Translations under genes and position numbers: made by a program
The notes under the pieces: model-generated
Database searches by the model: none
What the model was told of the DNA's origin: nothing
Seen by the model: the letters and a program-made list of their open reading frames with translations, nothing else
Assembly (NCBI GenBank): GCA_900472485.1
Contig: UCII01000020.1
Coordinates: 1-64,000 of the forward strand
Direction: 5' to 3'
Length of the DNA stretch: 64,000 nucleotides
Source: Hyphomicrobiales bacterium
GTDB lineage: Bacteria > Pseudomonadota > Alphaproteobacteria > Rhizobiales > Rhizobiaceae
Shown here: positions 1-8,383 of the stretch, in pieces
How positions within the stretch are numbered: position 1 is the first letter of the stretch
Layout: each line of letters starts with the position of its first letter

Positions 1-16
1 AATTCAAATCGATAGC

Positions 17-116
17 CCCCTCATCCGCCCCTTCGGGCCACCTTCTCCCCGCGGGGGAGAAGGAATTTCCGGTGCCGAGCCACCCCATATGCGATACCCC
101 TGCTCCCCGAGGGGAG
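17..116. repeat. Rhizobial-type palindromic intergenic repeats
   Basis: A perfect palindrome (CCTTCTCCCC, GCG, GGGGAGAAGG) lies at 41-63, preceded by a CCGCCCCTTCGGG hairpin-like stretch at 27-39. A second, shorter palindrome CTCCCCGAGGGGAG lies at 103-116. GC-rich inverted repeats of this kind are common between rhizobial genes. The stretch from 1 to 223 holds no convincing gene. The palindromes could act as transcript ends for the leftward gene that stops at 224. Confidence 0.6.
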
Positions 117-223
117 ACGGAAGTCTGCCGCAACCACTTCATTCTCAATGGCCCAGGCGAGGAGAGGGCGGTCGTAGCGCCTATTCAAACCTTGAGAGGC
201 GACCGTAATTCTGCCGCTCTTGC

Positions 224-1132
224 TCAAGCCGGGCGATAGGCCCCCAGCAGCGCCGGCGGTCCATCGGTCTCCACCTGACCCTTCTCGATCAGATCTTCTA
301 GATGCGCCAGCACCGAAAGTGCCGCCGCCCCATGCAGGCGCGGGTCCGTGTCGCGATAGATGGCTTTCACCATATCAGGGATCAGCCGGTCCCCGGCCTT
401 GATGCGTTCCAATACGGCGCGCTCGCGCATGCGGCGGTGGGTTCTGAGGCCGCGCATGAAGGAGGCCGGCTCCTTCACCGGCCCGCCATGTCCGGGCAGG
501 AATAGCCAGTCGTCGCGAGCGAGAAGCCGCTCCAGCGAAGCCATGTAATCCGCCATCGATCCGTCAGGAGGCGCGACGATCGAGGTTGCCCAGGCCATGA
601 CATGATCGGCGGAAAAGACGATACCCATCCCCTCGAGCGCGAAGCAGGCATGATTGGCGGTGTGGCCGGGCGTCAGCAGTGCCGTCATCGTCCAACCGTC
701 CCCGGAGACGCTTTGACCATTGGCGAGCACGATATCCGGCTGAAACTCCATGTCGGAGCTTTCGGCAAAGGGATTGACCTCGCCCTGATGGAGTGGGCGC
801 GCGGCCCGATGCGGCCCTTCGCCGACGGTCAGCGCCCCCGTCGCCTCCTTCAGCCGCTTCGCCAGCGGCGAGTGATCGCGATGGGTGTGGCTGATAAAGA
901 TATGGGTGACCTCGCGCCCCTTCAGCGCCGCCATAAGGGCGGCGAAATGTTCCTCGTTCTCCGGGCCGGGATCGATGACGGCGACGGAGGAGGTGCCGAC
1001 GATGTAGCTGTTGGTGCCGTGAAAGGTGAAGGCGCTGGGATTGTTGACCGTCATCCGCTCGATGCCGGGCACAATGGGAACGGCGCGGCCATAAGCGGGT
1101 TCGAAGGCAAGATCGAAGTCAGGCGTGCTCAT
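224..1132 (-). CDS. MBL-fold metallo-hydrolase (LACTB2/RNase Z-like)
   Basis: This 302-residue metallo-beta-lactamase-fold hydrolase carries the zinc motif HxHxDH as HTHRDH at residues 82-87. Further metal-ligand stretches are TPGHTANH, SADH and PGHGGP. A helical C-terminal tail of about 60 residues is typical of LACTB2-like members. The start at 1132 was chosen because the protein begins with the usual N-terminal strand there. Its ATG overlaps the stop of the upstream cupin gene as ATGA, so the two are translationally coupled. The family includes ribonucleases, glyoxalase II and lactonases. The substrate cannot be told from sequence. Confidence 0.85.
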   Translation of the reverse strand: MSTPDFDLAFEPAYGRAVPIVPGIERMTVNNPSAFTFHGTNSYIVGTSSVAVIDPGPENEEHFAALMAALKGREVTHIFISHTHRDHSPLAKRLKEATGALTVGEGPHRAARPLHQGEVNPFAESSDMEFQPDIVLANGQSVSGDGWTMTALLTPGHTANHACFALEGMGIVFSADHVMAWATSIVAPPDGSMADYMASLERLLARDDWLFLPGHGGPVKEPASFMRGLRTHRRMRERAVLERIKAGDRLIPDMVKAIYRDTDPRLHGAAALSVLAHLEDLIEKGQVETDGPPALLGAYRPA

Positions 1133-1431
1133 GATTGCTTGTATTCGATTTCGATAAAGGACATCGGCTCCGAGCCGGCATTGACGACATTGTGTTCGAC
1201 ACCCGCTTCGCGCCGATAGGCGGCACCCTTGGCGATATCGACACGCCTGATGCCGCCGGGCTCCTCCAGCAGAAACTGGCAATCCGTCATCGGCACCACC
1301 ACATAGCCAAGGCCGTGGACATGATGCCCGGTATCGGCGCCGGGCTCGAAATCCCAGCGCGTGATGCGGCAGACGGCATCATCGAGAAGCACGGTGGGCA
1401 CGGCCGGCGGGCGGGCGCGAAACTGGCTCAT
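1129..1431 (-). CDS. Small cupin-domain protein
   Basis: This 100-residue single-domain cupin has a metal-binding-like stretch GADTGHHVHGLGYVVVP followed by a second strand pair ending in EAGVEHNVVNAG. That matches the two conserved cupin motifs. The ATG at 1431 is preceded by GGAGG at good spacing, and a TTG one codon upstream is less likely. It overlaps the following hydrolase gene by 4 bp, which suggests a two-gene operon. The ligand and reaction are unknown. Small cupins of this type can bind sugars or metabolites or act as sensor domains. Confidence 0.75.
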   Translation of the reverse strand: MSQFRARPPAVPTVLLDDAVCRITRWDFEPGADTGHHVHGLGYVVVPMTDCQFLLEEPGGIRRVDIAKGAAYRREAGVEHNVVNAGSEPMSFIEIEYKQS

Positions 1432-1588
1432 CAAGCCTCCTCATTTCGAATGCAGTGCGCAAGACCTATCATAGCCGCCCGAAAAGCACACAGAAATATG
1501 CGTCCGCGCATCACTTAGTCATTGTAGCGGCAAGCGACCTTTGCTAATCAGACGCCGATTTGGCTGGCATGACAGCCATTTTCTCTGT

Positions 1589-1663
1589 TGGGGCGTCGCC
1601 AAGCGGTAAGGCACCGGTTTTTGGTACCGGCATTCCCAGGTTCGAATCCTGGCGCCCCAGCCA
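1589..1663 (+). tRNA. tRNA-Gln (UUG)
   Basis: The acceptor stem TGGGGCG (1589-1595) pairs with CGCCCCA (1653-1659). It is followed by discriminator G and an encoded CCA at 1661-1663. The anticodon stem CCGGT/ACCGG encloses the loop TTTTGGT, with anticodon TTG at 1621-1623. The T arm contains GGTTCGAATCC. All four arms fold. Confidence 0.95.
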
Positions 1664-1844
1664 CACACCCTAAGATTATCCTAGAGTCCACCAACGCTCT
1701 GCTCCTTGGCGGCAACAATATCTTTGCTGCGTTGGAGATATTGCCCTGCGAAGTTCTCGGCTGGCAGCGTCGTTATTTCATCTCTTAAATCTTGTTTGAC
1801 CTTTCTCCTTCATTCTGACCGCCATCATCTCGATACAGGCGATC

Positions 1845-2918
1845 ATGAACCAGAAACCCCAGGAACTGCTGCTTTCCATCGTTGCCCCCTGCCACAATGA
1901 GGAGGAGGGGCTTGGTGAATTTTGCCGGCGGGCGGTGGCGACGGCGCGGGGCATCGCCGGCGAGGCTTTTGAAATCATCCTGGTGGATGACGGGTCGACC
2001 GACGGCACCTGGGAGGTGATCGCCTTGGCTGCGGCTGAGACGCCGCAGGTGCTCGGCGTGCGGCTGATGCGCAATCACGGCCATCAGCTGGCGGCCACCG
2101 CCGGACTTGCCGCCTCGCGCGGCGAGCGGGTGCTGCTGATCGATGCCGATCTTCAGGATCCGCCGGAATTGTTGCTCATGATGATGCCGATCATGGATCG
2201 CGGCGCGGATGTCGTCTATGGCCAGCGCATGCGCCGGCAGGGGGAAAGCTGGTTCAAGCTCGCCTCCGCCTCGCTCTTCTATCGGCTGCTGTCGCGGCTC
2301 GCCTCGGTGGCGATCCCGCGCGATGTCGGCGACTTCAGGCTGATGCGCCGCCGCGTTGTCGACATCCTGCTGGCGATGCCGGAGCGGGATCGCTTCATCC
2401 GCGGCATGGTGAGCTGGATCGGCGGCCGCCAAGTGGCGCTGCCCTATGAGCGCGATGCGCGCTTTGCCGGCACCACCAAATATCCGCTGCGCAAGATGAT
2501 CAATTTCGCGCTCGATGCCATCACCAGCTTCTCCACCGTGCCCCTGCGCATCAGCACCTGGCTCGGCCTTGCCAGCGCCGGCTGCGCCGCCTTGCTGCTC
2601 GTCTACACGCTTATCCGCTGGTTTGCCGGCGAGACCATTGTCGGCTGGTCGAGCATCATGGCGGCGATCACCGCCTTCAGCGCTATCCAGCTCATTTGCA
2701 TCGGCATTATCGGCGAATATGTCGGCCGTCTGGTGCAGGAGAACAAACGGCGCCCGATGTTCATGATCGAAAGCCTGCTACAGGGCGGCCGTTCGCTCGA
2801 GATTCCGAGCGACTTCTCCGATCTGGACGCGGCGGGCAAACGGCGCGCGCTTGACCATACCTTGAGCGGCTCCGGCGAGATGGCTGACAATGCGGAGCAG
2901 GTGAGGGCGATCCGCTGA
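1845..2918 (+). CDS. Family 2 glycosyltransferase (polyprenyl-phosphate type)
   Basis: This 357-residue inner-membrane GT2 enzyme starts with the nucleotide-sugar fold: VAPCHNEEEG near residue 13, LVDDGSTDGT near 46 and the DxD metal motif IDADLQDPP at 99-107. RDVGDFRLM is the conserved acceptor-side motif. Two hydrophobic segments near the C-terminus (roughly 235-290) are typical of dolichol/undecaprenyl-phosphate sugar transferases such as DPM1, GtrB and ArnC. The likely role is transfer of a sugar from a nucleotide donor to undecaprenyl phosphate. Its stop overlaps the next gene's start as TGATG, so the downstream membrane protein probably uses the lipid-linked sugar. The sugar identity is unknown. 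Confidence 0.88.
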   Translation: MNQKPQELLLSIVAPCHNEEEGLGEFCRRAVATARGIAGEAFEIILVDDGSTDGTWEVIALAAAETPQVLGVRLMRNHGHQLAATAGLAASRGERVLLIDADLQDPPELLLMMMPIMDRGADVVYGQRMRRQGESWFKLASASLFYRLLSRLASVAIPRDVGDFRLMRRRVVDILLAMPERDRFIRGMVSWIGGRQVALPYERDARFAGTTKYPLRKMINFALDAITSFSTVPLRISTWLGLASAGCAALLLVYTLIRWFAGETIVGWSSIMAAITAFSAIQLICIGIIGEYVGRLVQENKRRPMFMIESLLQGGRSLEIPSDFSDLDAAGKRRALDHTLSGSGEMADNAEQVRAIR

Positions 2919-4636
2919 TGCCGCAGCCATCAGCAAGCGCGCCATCACCGGAAGATGCGGCTGTTTCCGCGACCGCGCGCGAAACAGCCGATACGGATGT
3001 CGCCATCGCCAAGCAGAAACCGGGTCTGGCGATTGCAGCCTTTCTGATCCTGGTCGCGATTTTCGTCGCCGTCTTCAAGTTTCCGCCGATCCTCGACTAT
3101 CCCAACCATTATGCGCGCATGTGGCTGCTGGCCGGCGGCATCAACACGCCGCCCTTTCATGAGATCTATGCGATCGACTGGAACAGGACGTTCACCAATG
3201 TCGGCATCGATCTCGCCGCCTATTGGCTGGGGCCGCTGATCGGCGTTTCGCTGCTGGCGCGCGGCCTTCTTTTCCTGGCGATCGTGCTGCCACCGCTCGG
3301 AGCGATCGCCCTGCACAGGCGTTTGTATGGCGGCGGCTATTACTGGCAGATCGGCATATTGTATTTCGCCTGGTGCGCGACGCTGATTGGCGGCTTCGTC
3401 AATTTTCAGATCGGGCTCGGCATGGCGCTGTTCTTCGCGACCGCCGACCACGCTTTGCAGTCCCGCAATGCTGCCGCATTGTTCGGCTGGCGTCTGCTGG
3501 CGGGTCTGCTACTGACCGTCATGCATCTTTTCTCGCTTGGCTTCTATATGGCGCTCGTCTGCGGTCTCGAGTTCTCGTCGACGACGGCGGCATTGAAGTC
3601 GCCCCGCGATTTCCTGCGCCTGTGCGGCAGGCTTATTGCCGCAATGCTGGCTTGCACTCTGCCCGCGATCTGTCTTTTCCTTTACCAGCCTGTCTTACCC
3701 AGCGCCGGCAACAGTATCGATGCAGCCTGGAACGATACGCCGCTCCTGATCTTCGCCAATTTGGCCTCGGCGTTTTGGAGCTACATGCTATCGGCGGATA
3801 TGCTGCTCCTGATCCCCTTCGTGCTTGTCGTCGTCAATGCCGTTTGCACCCGCCGGCTGCGTCTGCATGCGGGTCTGGCCGTCACCGTCATTGGCTTGCT
3901 GATCCTCTCCTGCCTTTCCCCGCGCCATGTTCTGGGAACGGGTTGGATCAGCTGGCGCTTCCCCATCATGGCAGCGCTTGCGGCCATGGTCATGGTGTGT
4001 CCTTTGCCAAGCCTGCCTCGGCGCCAAGCGGTTCTCCTAGCCGCCATACTGGTAGCCGTCGCACTCGGCAGAACAATCTGGATCGGAGCCAACTGGTGGC
4101 ATGGCGAGGCCGATGTCGTCGACATCCGTACCGTGCTTGCAAATGTTCCGGAGGGAGCGGCAATTTTGCCGATGGCTCATAAACCCGCGAATATGCCAAC
4201 AGACATAAGCGCACGATATTATGCCTGGAACGAGGATACATTCCGGCACCTGCCGACCCTCGCGATCCCTTATGCCCATGCCTTCGTACCGACGGTTTTC
4301 ACCGCTGCCGGCAAGCAGCCGCTGACCGTCATGCCGCCATGGCGGGATATCGCCGTGCCGGAGGGCAATCTCGTCTCCTCCGGCCTGCTGAATTGTCCCG
4401 CAGAGCTAAAGGCTTTCATCGAGGTAGCGCCGTATCTCGTCGATTGGCGGCGCCGCTTCGATTTCCTTTTGGTTGTCAATGCCGATATGCCCGATCAATA
4501 CAGCGACAAGCTTCCCGATGGCCTGAGGCTCGTTGCCGACACACGGTTTGCCAAACTCTATGCGATCGACAAAGCATTTATGCCCGCAGCCGATGGTTCG
4601 TCATCGCAGGGCTGCTCGCCTCCGCCAAAGACCTGA
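2918..4636 (+). CDS. Polytopic membrane protein, possible GT-C-like partner
   Basis: This 572-residue integral membrane protein has a hydrophilic N-terminal tail of about 30 residues, roughly ten hydrophobic segments and a soluble C-terminal part of about 150 residues. The first exported loop contains acidic residues in PPILDYPNHYARMW and HEIYAIDWN. These resemble the loop-1 acidic motifs of GT-C glycosyltransferases, but I do not recognise a named family. Its start overlaps the stop of the GT2 gene (TGATG). A GT2 plus a membrane protein is the arrangement of systems in which a polyprenyl-linked sugar is used outside the cytoplasm. That function is inferred from context. Its stop codon lies inside an inverted repeat at 4626-4683. 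Confidence 0.8.
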   Translation: MPQPSASAPSPEDAAVSATARETADTDVAIAKQKPGLAIAAFLILVAIFVAVFKFPPILDYPNHYARMWLLAGGINTPPFHEIYAIDWNRTFTNVGIDLAAYWLGPLIGVSLLARGLLFLAIVLPPLGAIALHRRLYGGGYYWQIGILYFAWCATLIGGFVNFQIGLGMALFFATADHALQSRNAAALFGWRLLAGLLLTVMHLFSLGFYMALVCGLEFSSTTAALKSPRDFLRLCGRLIAAMLACTLPAICLFLYQPVLPSAGNSIDAAWNDTPLLIFANLASAFWSYMLSADMLLLIPFVLVVVNAVCTRRLRLHAGLAVTVIGLLILSCLSPRHVLGTGWISWRFPIMAALAAMVMVCPLPSLPRRQAVLLAAILVAVALGRTIWIGANWWHGEADVVDIRTVLANVPEGAAILPMAHKPANMPTDISARYYAWNEDTFRHLPTLAIPYAHAFVPTVFTAAGKQPLTVMPPWRDIAVPEGNLVSSGLLNCPAELKAFIEVAPYLVDWRRRFDFLLVVNADMPDQYSDKLPDGLRLVADTRFAKLYAIDKAFMPAADGSSSQGCSPPPKT

Positions 4637-4683
4637 AGCGCGCTGCGGCCTTTAAGATCCGCTTCGAGCGCTTCAGGTCCTTG
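4626..4683. repeat. Inverted repeat spanning a stop codon
   Basis: Arms CAAAGACCTGAAGCGC (4626-4641) and GCGCTTCAGGTCCTTG (4668-4683) pair with one mismatch. The left arm contains the TGA that ends the upstream membrane-protein gene. The same core CAAAGACCTAAAGCGC recurs at 50529-50544, so this is part of a dispersed rhizobial repeat. It may also end transcription. The rest of 4684-4772 shows no gene. Confidence 0.65.
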
Positions 4684-4772
4684 ATTGCGTAGCTTGTTCG
4701 CGGATTTCATAAACGCAACAGGCGGCCTTCGCAGACCGCCCGCTGGCATTATTTGGTGATGAAGCTTCGCTG

Positions 4773-5180
4773 TCAGCTTGCCTTTTCCGGCGGCGCCAGA
4801 AGCTCGGCGCAGTAGGACGGGCCATTGACGCCGGGCTGGTCGCCGAGGATTTTAACCGAGCGGATTTCGTAGCTCTGGTTGGTGACGATGTCGGCCTTGC
4901 AGCTCAGGGAGCGCTTGCCGCTCTTCTTGCCGTCCTTGGTGACGATGGTCACGTTCTTGTAGCCGCCGCGCCAAGTATAGACGCGATTACCGCTTTCGTC
5001 GCGGTCGGAGAGCGGCGGGCCGTAAGCCGCGAAGAAGCGGCCTGCAGACTGGCCCTGCCAGCGATCCTGAACGGGGTTCTTGGCAAGCAGCGGAAGGGCC
5101 GCTGTCGTTGTTGTCGTCGTGGTGCTGCAACCGGCCAGCGCCAGCAACAGTCCAGCCGCGGTGATCATGCGGATATTCAT
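4773..5180 (-). CDS. Small hypothetical lipoprotein with Thr run
   Basis: This 135-residue protein begins with a lipoprotein signal peptide: MNIRM, a hydrophobic core, and the lipobox LAGC with the acylated Cys at residue 18. Directly after it come a serine and seven consecutive threonines, encoded by ACN codons that form a simple-sequence tract. The mature part contains YTWRGGYKNVTIVTK and two cysteines (SLSCKAD, SYCAELL) that could form a disulfide. An AAGGACG ribosome binding site precedes the ATG. The protein is probably anchored in a membrane facing the periplasm. I do not recognise a functional family. Confidence 0.75.
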   Translation of the reverse strand: MNIRMITAAGLLLALAGCSTTTTTTTAALPLLAKNPVQDRWQGQSAGRFFAAYGPPLSDRDESGNRVYTWRGGYKNVTIVTKDGKKSGKRSLSCKADIVTNQSYEIRSVKILGDQPGVNGPSYCAELLAPPEKAS

Positions 5181-5439
5181 CGTGTCGTCCTTGAGCTTCT
5201 GTCACGCATAAGGTTGCGGAAAAGCCGCTGTCCCACGACGTTTCCACCTGTCCCGCATAGGGCTTTAGCGCCAAAGCCGGCAAAAGAAAATTCCCATCCG
5301 CGTGTACAAACGGGATTTTACTTGATCTGTTGCGCCTTTTGCACGCTGGCATTTTCGACAGTCGTTTCCTGCCGATTTTACAGGCAGTTGAGGCTGTAAT
5401 TTTTTCGTCAAAAATCAAAAGGTTTTTTGAAATTGGTGC

Positions 5440-5468
5440 TTGTGCATCAAAAATGGCTGGTCTATAGA
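5440..5468 (+). promoter_or_regulatory. Promoter of tRNA-Pro
   Basis: TTGTGC (5440-5445), a 17-nt spacer and TATAGA (5463-5468) form a sigma-70-like promoter. It would start transcription about 8-12 nt before the tRNA at 5483. The upstream 5395-5435 is rich in A/T. The interval 5181-5439 holds no other feature I can support. Confidence 0.55.
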
Positions 5469-5482
5469 AGCGCCGCTGGTCA

Positions 5483-5559
5483 CGGAGTGTAGCGCAGTCT
5501 GGTAGCGCACCACGTTCGGGACGTGGGGGTCGAGTGTTCGAATCACTCCACTCCGACCA
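5483..5559 (+). tRNA. tRNA-Pro (CGG)
   Basis: The acceptor stem CGGAGTG (5483-5489) pairs with CACTCCG (5549-5555). It is followed by discriminator A and an encoded CCA at 5557-5559. The anticodon stem CCACG/CGTGG encloses TTCGGGA, with anticodon CGG at 5517-5519. The T arm contains GTTCGAATC. Confidence 0.95.
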
Positions 5560-5938
5560 GCTTAAAATATTGATCTTTTCCCGAAAAGCCTCCCACTGAA
5601 AATGCCATTTGACGGATTTGCGCACGGCTCGGCCGTGTTTCGCCGATATGCGATAGCGGCGTTTCCTCCTCAATGTGTCAGTTGCTCAAGGCTGAGTATT
5701 TGTGGCTTGCAGAAGCCGTTCTGACACCGCTAAGCCATTCTCGATCCACATCGACCAAGATCTAAACCCGCTTCAAACATGCTTTTATAAAACCGGCTCT
5801 TTTTGTCGCCCGAAGCACCATATACAAGGAAGAGGGACGTGCATCCGACTCAGGCGAGGGTTCGGCTGGCAGGTGCTGAAGCGGAGTAATGGAATGGATC
5901 TTGTTGACGGGGTGGCCAGATTGGCTGGGGAGACGATC
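5560..5938. other. Intergenic region upstream of pentapeptide gene
   Basis: These 379 bp carry no gene I can support. The reading frame of the next gene stays open back to 5702, but that stretch lacks protein-like composition and a membrane or domain signal. It more likely holds the promoter. An in-frame ATG at 5894 is the main alternative start for the pentapeptide protein. Confidence 0.4.
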
Positions 5939-6703
5939 ATGGGGCGGCGGCAGCCTAGCGGCGCTTTGCGAGGTCATGCCGTAGGGAAGAGATCGGGGAT
6001 CGCAGCCGGCTTTAGTGTCCTGGCGTTGAGCGCCGCGTTTCTTCTAGGCTCCAGCAGCAATGCTCTGCGTGCTGCCGATTGTGGCAATGTCGCCGGACCC
6101 GGGCTCGACTGGAGCGGCTGCAGCAAGACCAATATCATGCTGCAGAGCAGCGATCTTCACGCTGCTAACCTTGCAGGCGCGCACTTCGACAGCACCGATT
6201 TGAGCGACACCAACCTGACCTCGGCCAATCTCGAAAAGGCTACCCTCGTGCGTGCCTGGCTGAAGAATGCCAAGGCCGATGGCGCCAACTTCGCCAAGAT
6301 CGAGGCCTATCGTTCCGATTTCAGCAACGCCTCTGCCAATGGCGCTTCGTTTGCCAATGCCGAATTGCAGCGGGCCGAATTTGCCGGCGCACAGCTTAAC
6401 AATGCCGATTTCCAGAAGGCGGAGCTCGGCCGCGCCGATTTCGACAAGGCCGTGCTGACAGGGGCGAATTTCGCCTTTGCCAATCTCTCGCGCGCGACTC
6501 TGAATGGCGCGGTGATGGATGGCTCGACCTCCTTCAGCGGCGCCTTCATGTATCTGACGCGCATCGAGGGTCTCGATCTGTCGAAGGCTAGCGGTCTGCA
6601 GCAGGCGCAGATCAATCTGGCTTGCGGGGACAATACGACCATATTGCCGTCCTGGTTGAAGGCGCCCTCCAGCTGGCCTTGCCCGCCGGATGAGAAGGAC
6701 TGA
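5939..6703 (+). CDS. Exported pentapeptide-repeat protein
   Basis: This protein of 254 residues from the chosen ATG has a basic N-terminus and a hydrophobic signal segment (about residues 20-40) ending near NALRAADCG. It is followed by about 20 tandem A(D/N)LXX-type pentapeptides such as AANLAGAHF, DSTDLSDTNL, AELQRAEF and AELGRADF. Such repeats fold into a right-handed quadrilateral beta-helix. The start at 5939 follows GGGGAG at 5926-5931. ATG 5894 would only lengthen the cytoplasmic tail. The protein is likely periplasmic. Pentapeptide proteins include DNA mimics, but export argues against gyrase protection here. Function unknown. Confidence 0.8.
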   Translation: MGRRQPSGALRGHAVGKRSGIAAGFSVLALSAAFLLGSSSNALRAADCGNVAGPGLDWSGCSKTNIMLQSSDLHAANLAGAHFDSTDLSDTNLTSANLEKATLVRAWLKNAKADGANFAKIEAYRSDFSNASANGASFANAELQRAEFAGAQLNNADFQKAELGRADFDKAVLTGANFAFANLSRATLNGAVMDGSTSFSGAFMYLTRIEGLDLSKASGLQQAQINLACGDNTTILPSWLKAPSSWPCPPDEKD

Positions 6704-6740
6704 TAGCCTTTTCGCGCCAGAACTTCGAAAGAGCAAACCC

Positions 6741-7238
6741 ATGTTCGTAGAAAAAGCGATCCAGCACGACAGCAAGCCCGAATTCTATCGCGAGCTGGCC
6801 GATCAGTTGAAAGCCTTGCTTGATGGCGAGCACGATCCGATCGCCAACGCGGCAAATACCTCCGCGCTGATCTTCCAGATGCTGCCGGACCTCAATTGGG
6901 CGGGTTTCTATTTCCTTCAGCGGGAAGACGAGCTCGTGCTGGGGCCATTCCAGGGCAAGCCGGCCTGTGTCCGCATTGCTGTGGGTCGCGGCGTCTGCGG
7001 GACGGCGGTCGAAAGGGCGCAGTCGATCCTCGTCGAGGATGTGCATGCCTTTCCCGGGCACATAGCCTGCGATGCCGCCTCGCGATCGGAGTTGGTCGTG
7101 CCGCTCTTTCGCGATGGAAAGGTCTTCGGCGTCATCGATCTCGACAGCCCGCTTCCCGGCCGTTTCGATGGTGACGATCAGGCTGGCATCGAGGCGCTCG
7201 CAGCGATTTATGCCGCCTCGGCCGAGGCGAATGGGTAG
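6741..7238 (+). CDS. msrC: Free methionine-(R)-sulfoxide reductase (GAF domain)
   Basis: This 165-residue single GAF-domain protein reduces free, not protein-bound, methionine-R-sulfoxide in the cytosol, using thioredoxin. The three family cysteines are Cys76 (ACVRI), Cys86 (GRGVCGTA) and Cys110 (HIACDA). Their spacing of 10 and 24 residues equals that of E. coli fRMsr (Cys84, 94, 118). ELVVPLF and GVIDLDSP complete the family signature. The ATG at 6741 gives the usual length for the family. Next in the same direction come msrB and msrA, so this locus covers free and protein-bound, R and S methionine sulfoxides. Confidence 0.9.
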   Translation: MFVEKAIQHDSKPEFYRELADQLKALLDGEHDPIANAANTSALIFQMLPDLNWAGFYFLQREDELVLGPFQGKPACVRIAVGRGVCGTAVERAQSILVEDVHAFPGHIACDAASRSELVVPLFRDGKVFGVIDLDSPLPGRFDGDDQAGIEALAAIYAASAEANG

Positions 7239-7409
7239 GGTACGGCGTCACGCAGTCGTGATCGATATGGCAAATCGATCACGCGATGCCTATATTGGCT
7301 CTGCAACCACTCCCTCAGCGCTGATCGAGCAACATTCGGCCCTTTCGAGCCCTCATCGAGGACGTTAGGCCAAGCTCGGAAGGTGTGCCAAGGGGCAAGG
7401 AGAACAACA

Positions 7410-7859
7410 ATGGGCAAATACAGCAAGACGGCAGAGGCCATCGCCAAGCTTACCCCTGAGCAGTATCGCGTGACGCAGCAGAGCGGCACGGAACGTCCCG
7501 GCTCCGGTGAATATCTCTATAACAAGCAGCCCGGCATCTATGTCGATATCGTCTCCGGCGAGCCGCTTTTTGCCTCCGCCGATAAGTTCGATTCCGGCTG
7601 CGGTTGGCCGAGCTTCACCAAACCGATCGAACCCGCCAATGTCAGCGAACTGACAGATGTGTCGCACGGGATGGTGCGCACTGAAGTGCGTTCCGCCAAT
7701 GGCGACAGCCATCTCGGCCATGTCTTCCCGGACGGACCGATCGATCGCGGCGGACTACGCTATTGCATCAATTCCGCCTCGCTCCGCTTCGTGCCGCGTG
7801 ACCGCATGGAGGCGGAGGGCTATGGTGCCTATATCGATCAAGTGGAGGATGTAAGATGA
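7410..7859 (+). CDS. msrB: Peptide-methionine (R)-S-oxide reductase MsrB, zinc-less type
   Basis: This 149-residue MsrB repairs methionine-R-sulfoxide in proteins. [18 protein letters not shown] and the catalytic cysteine in [11 protein letters not shown] are all present. The two CxxC zinc sites of E. coli MsrB are absent: [11 protein letters not shown] stands where the first would be and [11 protein letters not shown] where the second would be. It therefore belongs to the zinc-free group. The start at 7410 has an AAGGAG site just upstream. The stop overlaps msrA as ATGA. The interval 7239-7409 contains no other gene. Confidence 0.93.
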   Translation: MGKYSKTAEAIAKLTPEQYRVTQQSGTERPGSGEYLYNKQPGIYVDIVSGEPLFASADKFDSGCGWPSFTKPIEPANVSELTDVSHGMVRTEVRSANGDSHLGHVFPDGPIDRGGLRYCINSASLRFVPRDRMEAEGYGAYIDQVEDVR

Positions 7860-8383
7860 CAACGGAACGTGCAGTTCTCGCCGGCGGTTGCTTCTGGGGC
7901 ATGCAGGATCTCATCCGCCGTTACAACGGCGTCATCTCGACGCGCGTCGGCTATAGCGGCGGCGATGTTCGCAATGCCACTTACCGCAACCATGGCACCC
8001 ATGCCGAGGCGATCGAGATCATCTTCGATCCGCAGAAGATCAGCTATCGCGATCTGCTGGAATTCTTCTTCCAGATCCACGATCCCTCTACGCGCAACCG
8101 CCAGGGCAACGATGTCGGTTTAAGCTATCGCTCGGCGATTTTCTACACCAGTGAAGAGCAGAAGCAGGTCGCCTTGGACACGATCGCCGATGTCGACGCT
8201 TCCGGCCTGTGGCCCGGCAAGGTCGTGACCGAGGTCGCCCCCGTCGGCGATTTCTGGCAGGCTGAACCGGAGCACCAGGATTATCTGGAGCGCTATCCGA
8301 ACGGCTATACCTGTCACTTCGTCCGGCCCGGCTGGAAACTGCCCCGCCGGCAGGCCGACGCAGCGCAGCGCGCCGCCTCATGA
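7856..8383 (+). CDS. msrA: Peptide-methionine (S)-S-oxide reductase MsrA
   Basis: This 175-residue protein carries the MsrA active site GGCFWGMQD near residue 10, the strand [20 protein letters not shown], and [11 protein letters not shown]. It reduces methionine-S-sulfoxide in proteins, complementing MsrB. The ATG overlaps the msrB stop by 4 bp, and its own stop overlaps the next gene the same way. Separate A and B enzymes translated as a coupled chain are an alternative to the fused MsrAB found elsewhere. The length is normal for the short bacterial form. Confidence 0.95.
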   Translation: MTTERAVLAGGCFWGMQDLIRRYNGVISTRVGYSGGDVRNATYRNHGTHAEAIEIIFDPQKISYRDLLEFFFQIHDPSTRNRQGNDVGLSYRSAIFYTSEEQKQVALDTIADVDASGLWPGKVVTEVAPVGDFWQAEPEHQDYLERYPNGYTCHFVRPGWKLPRRQADAAQRAAS

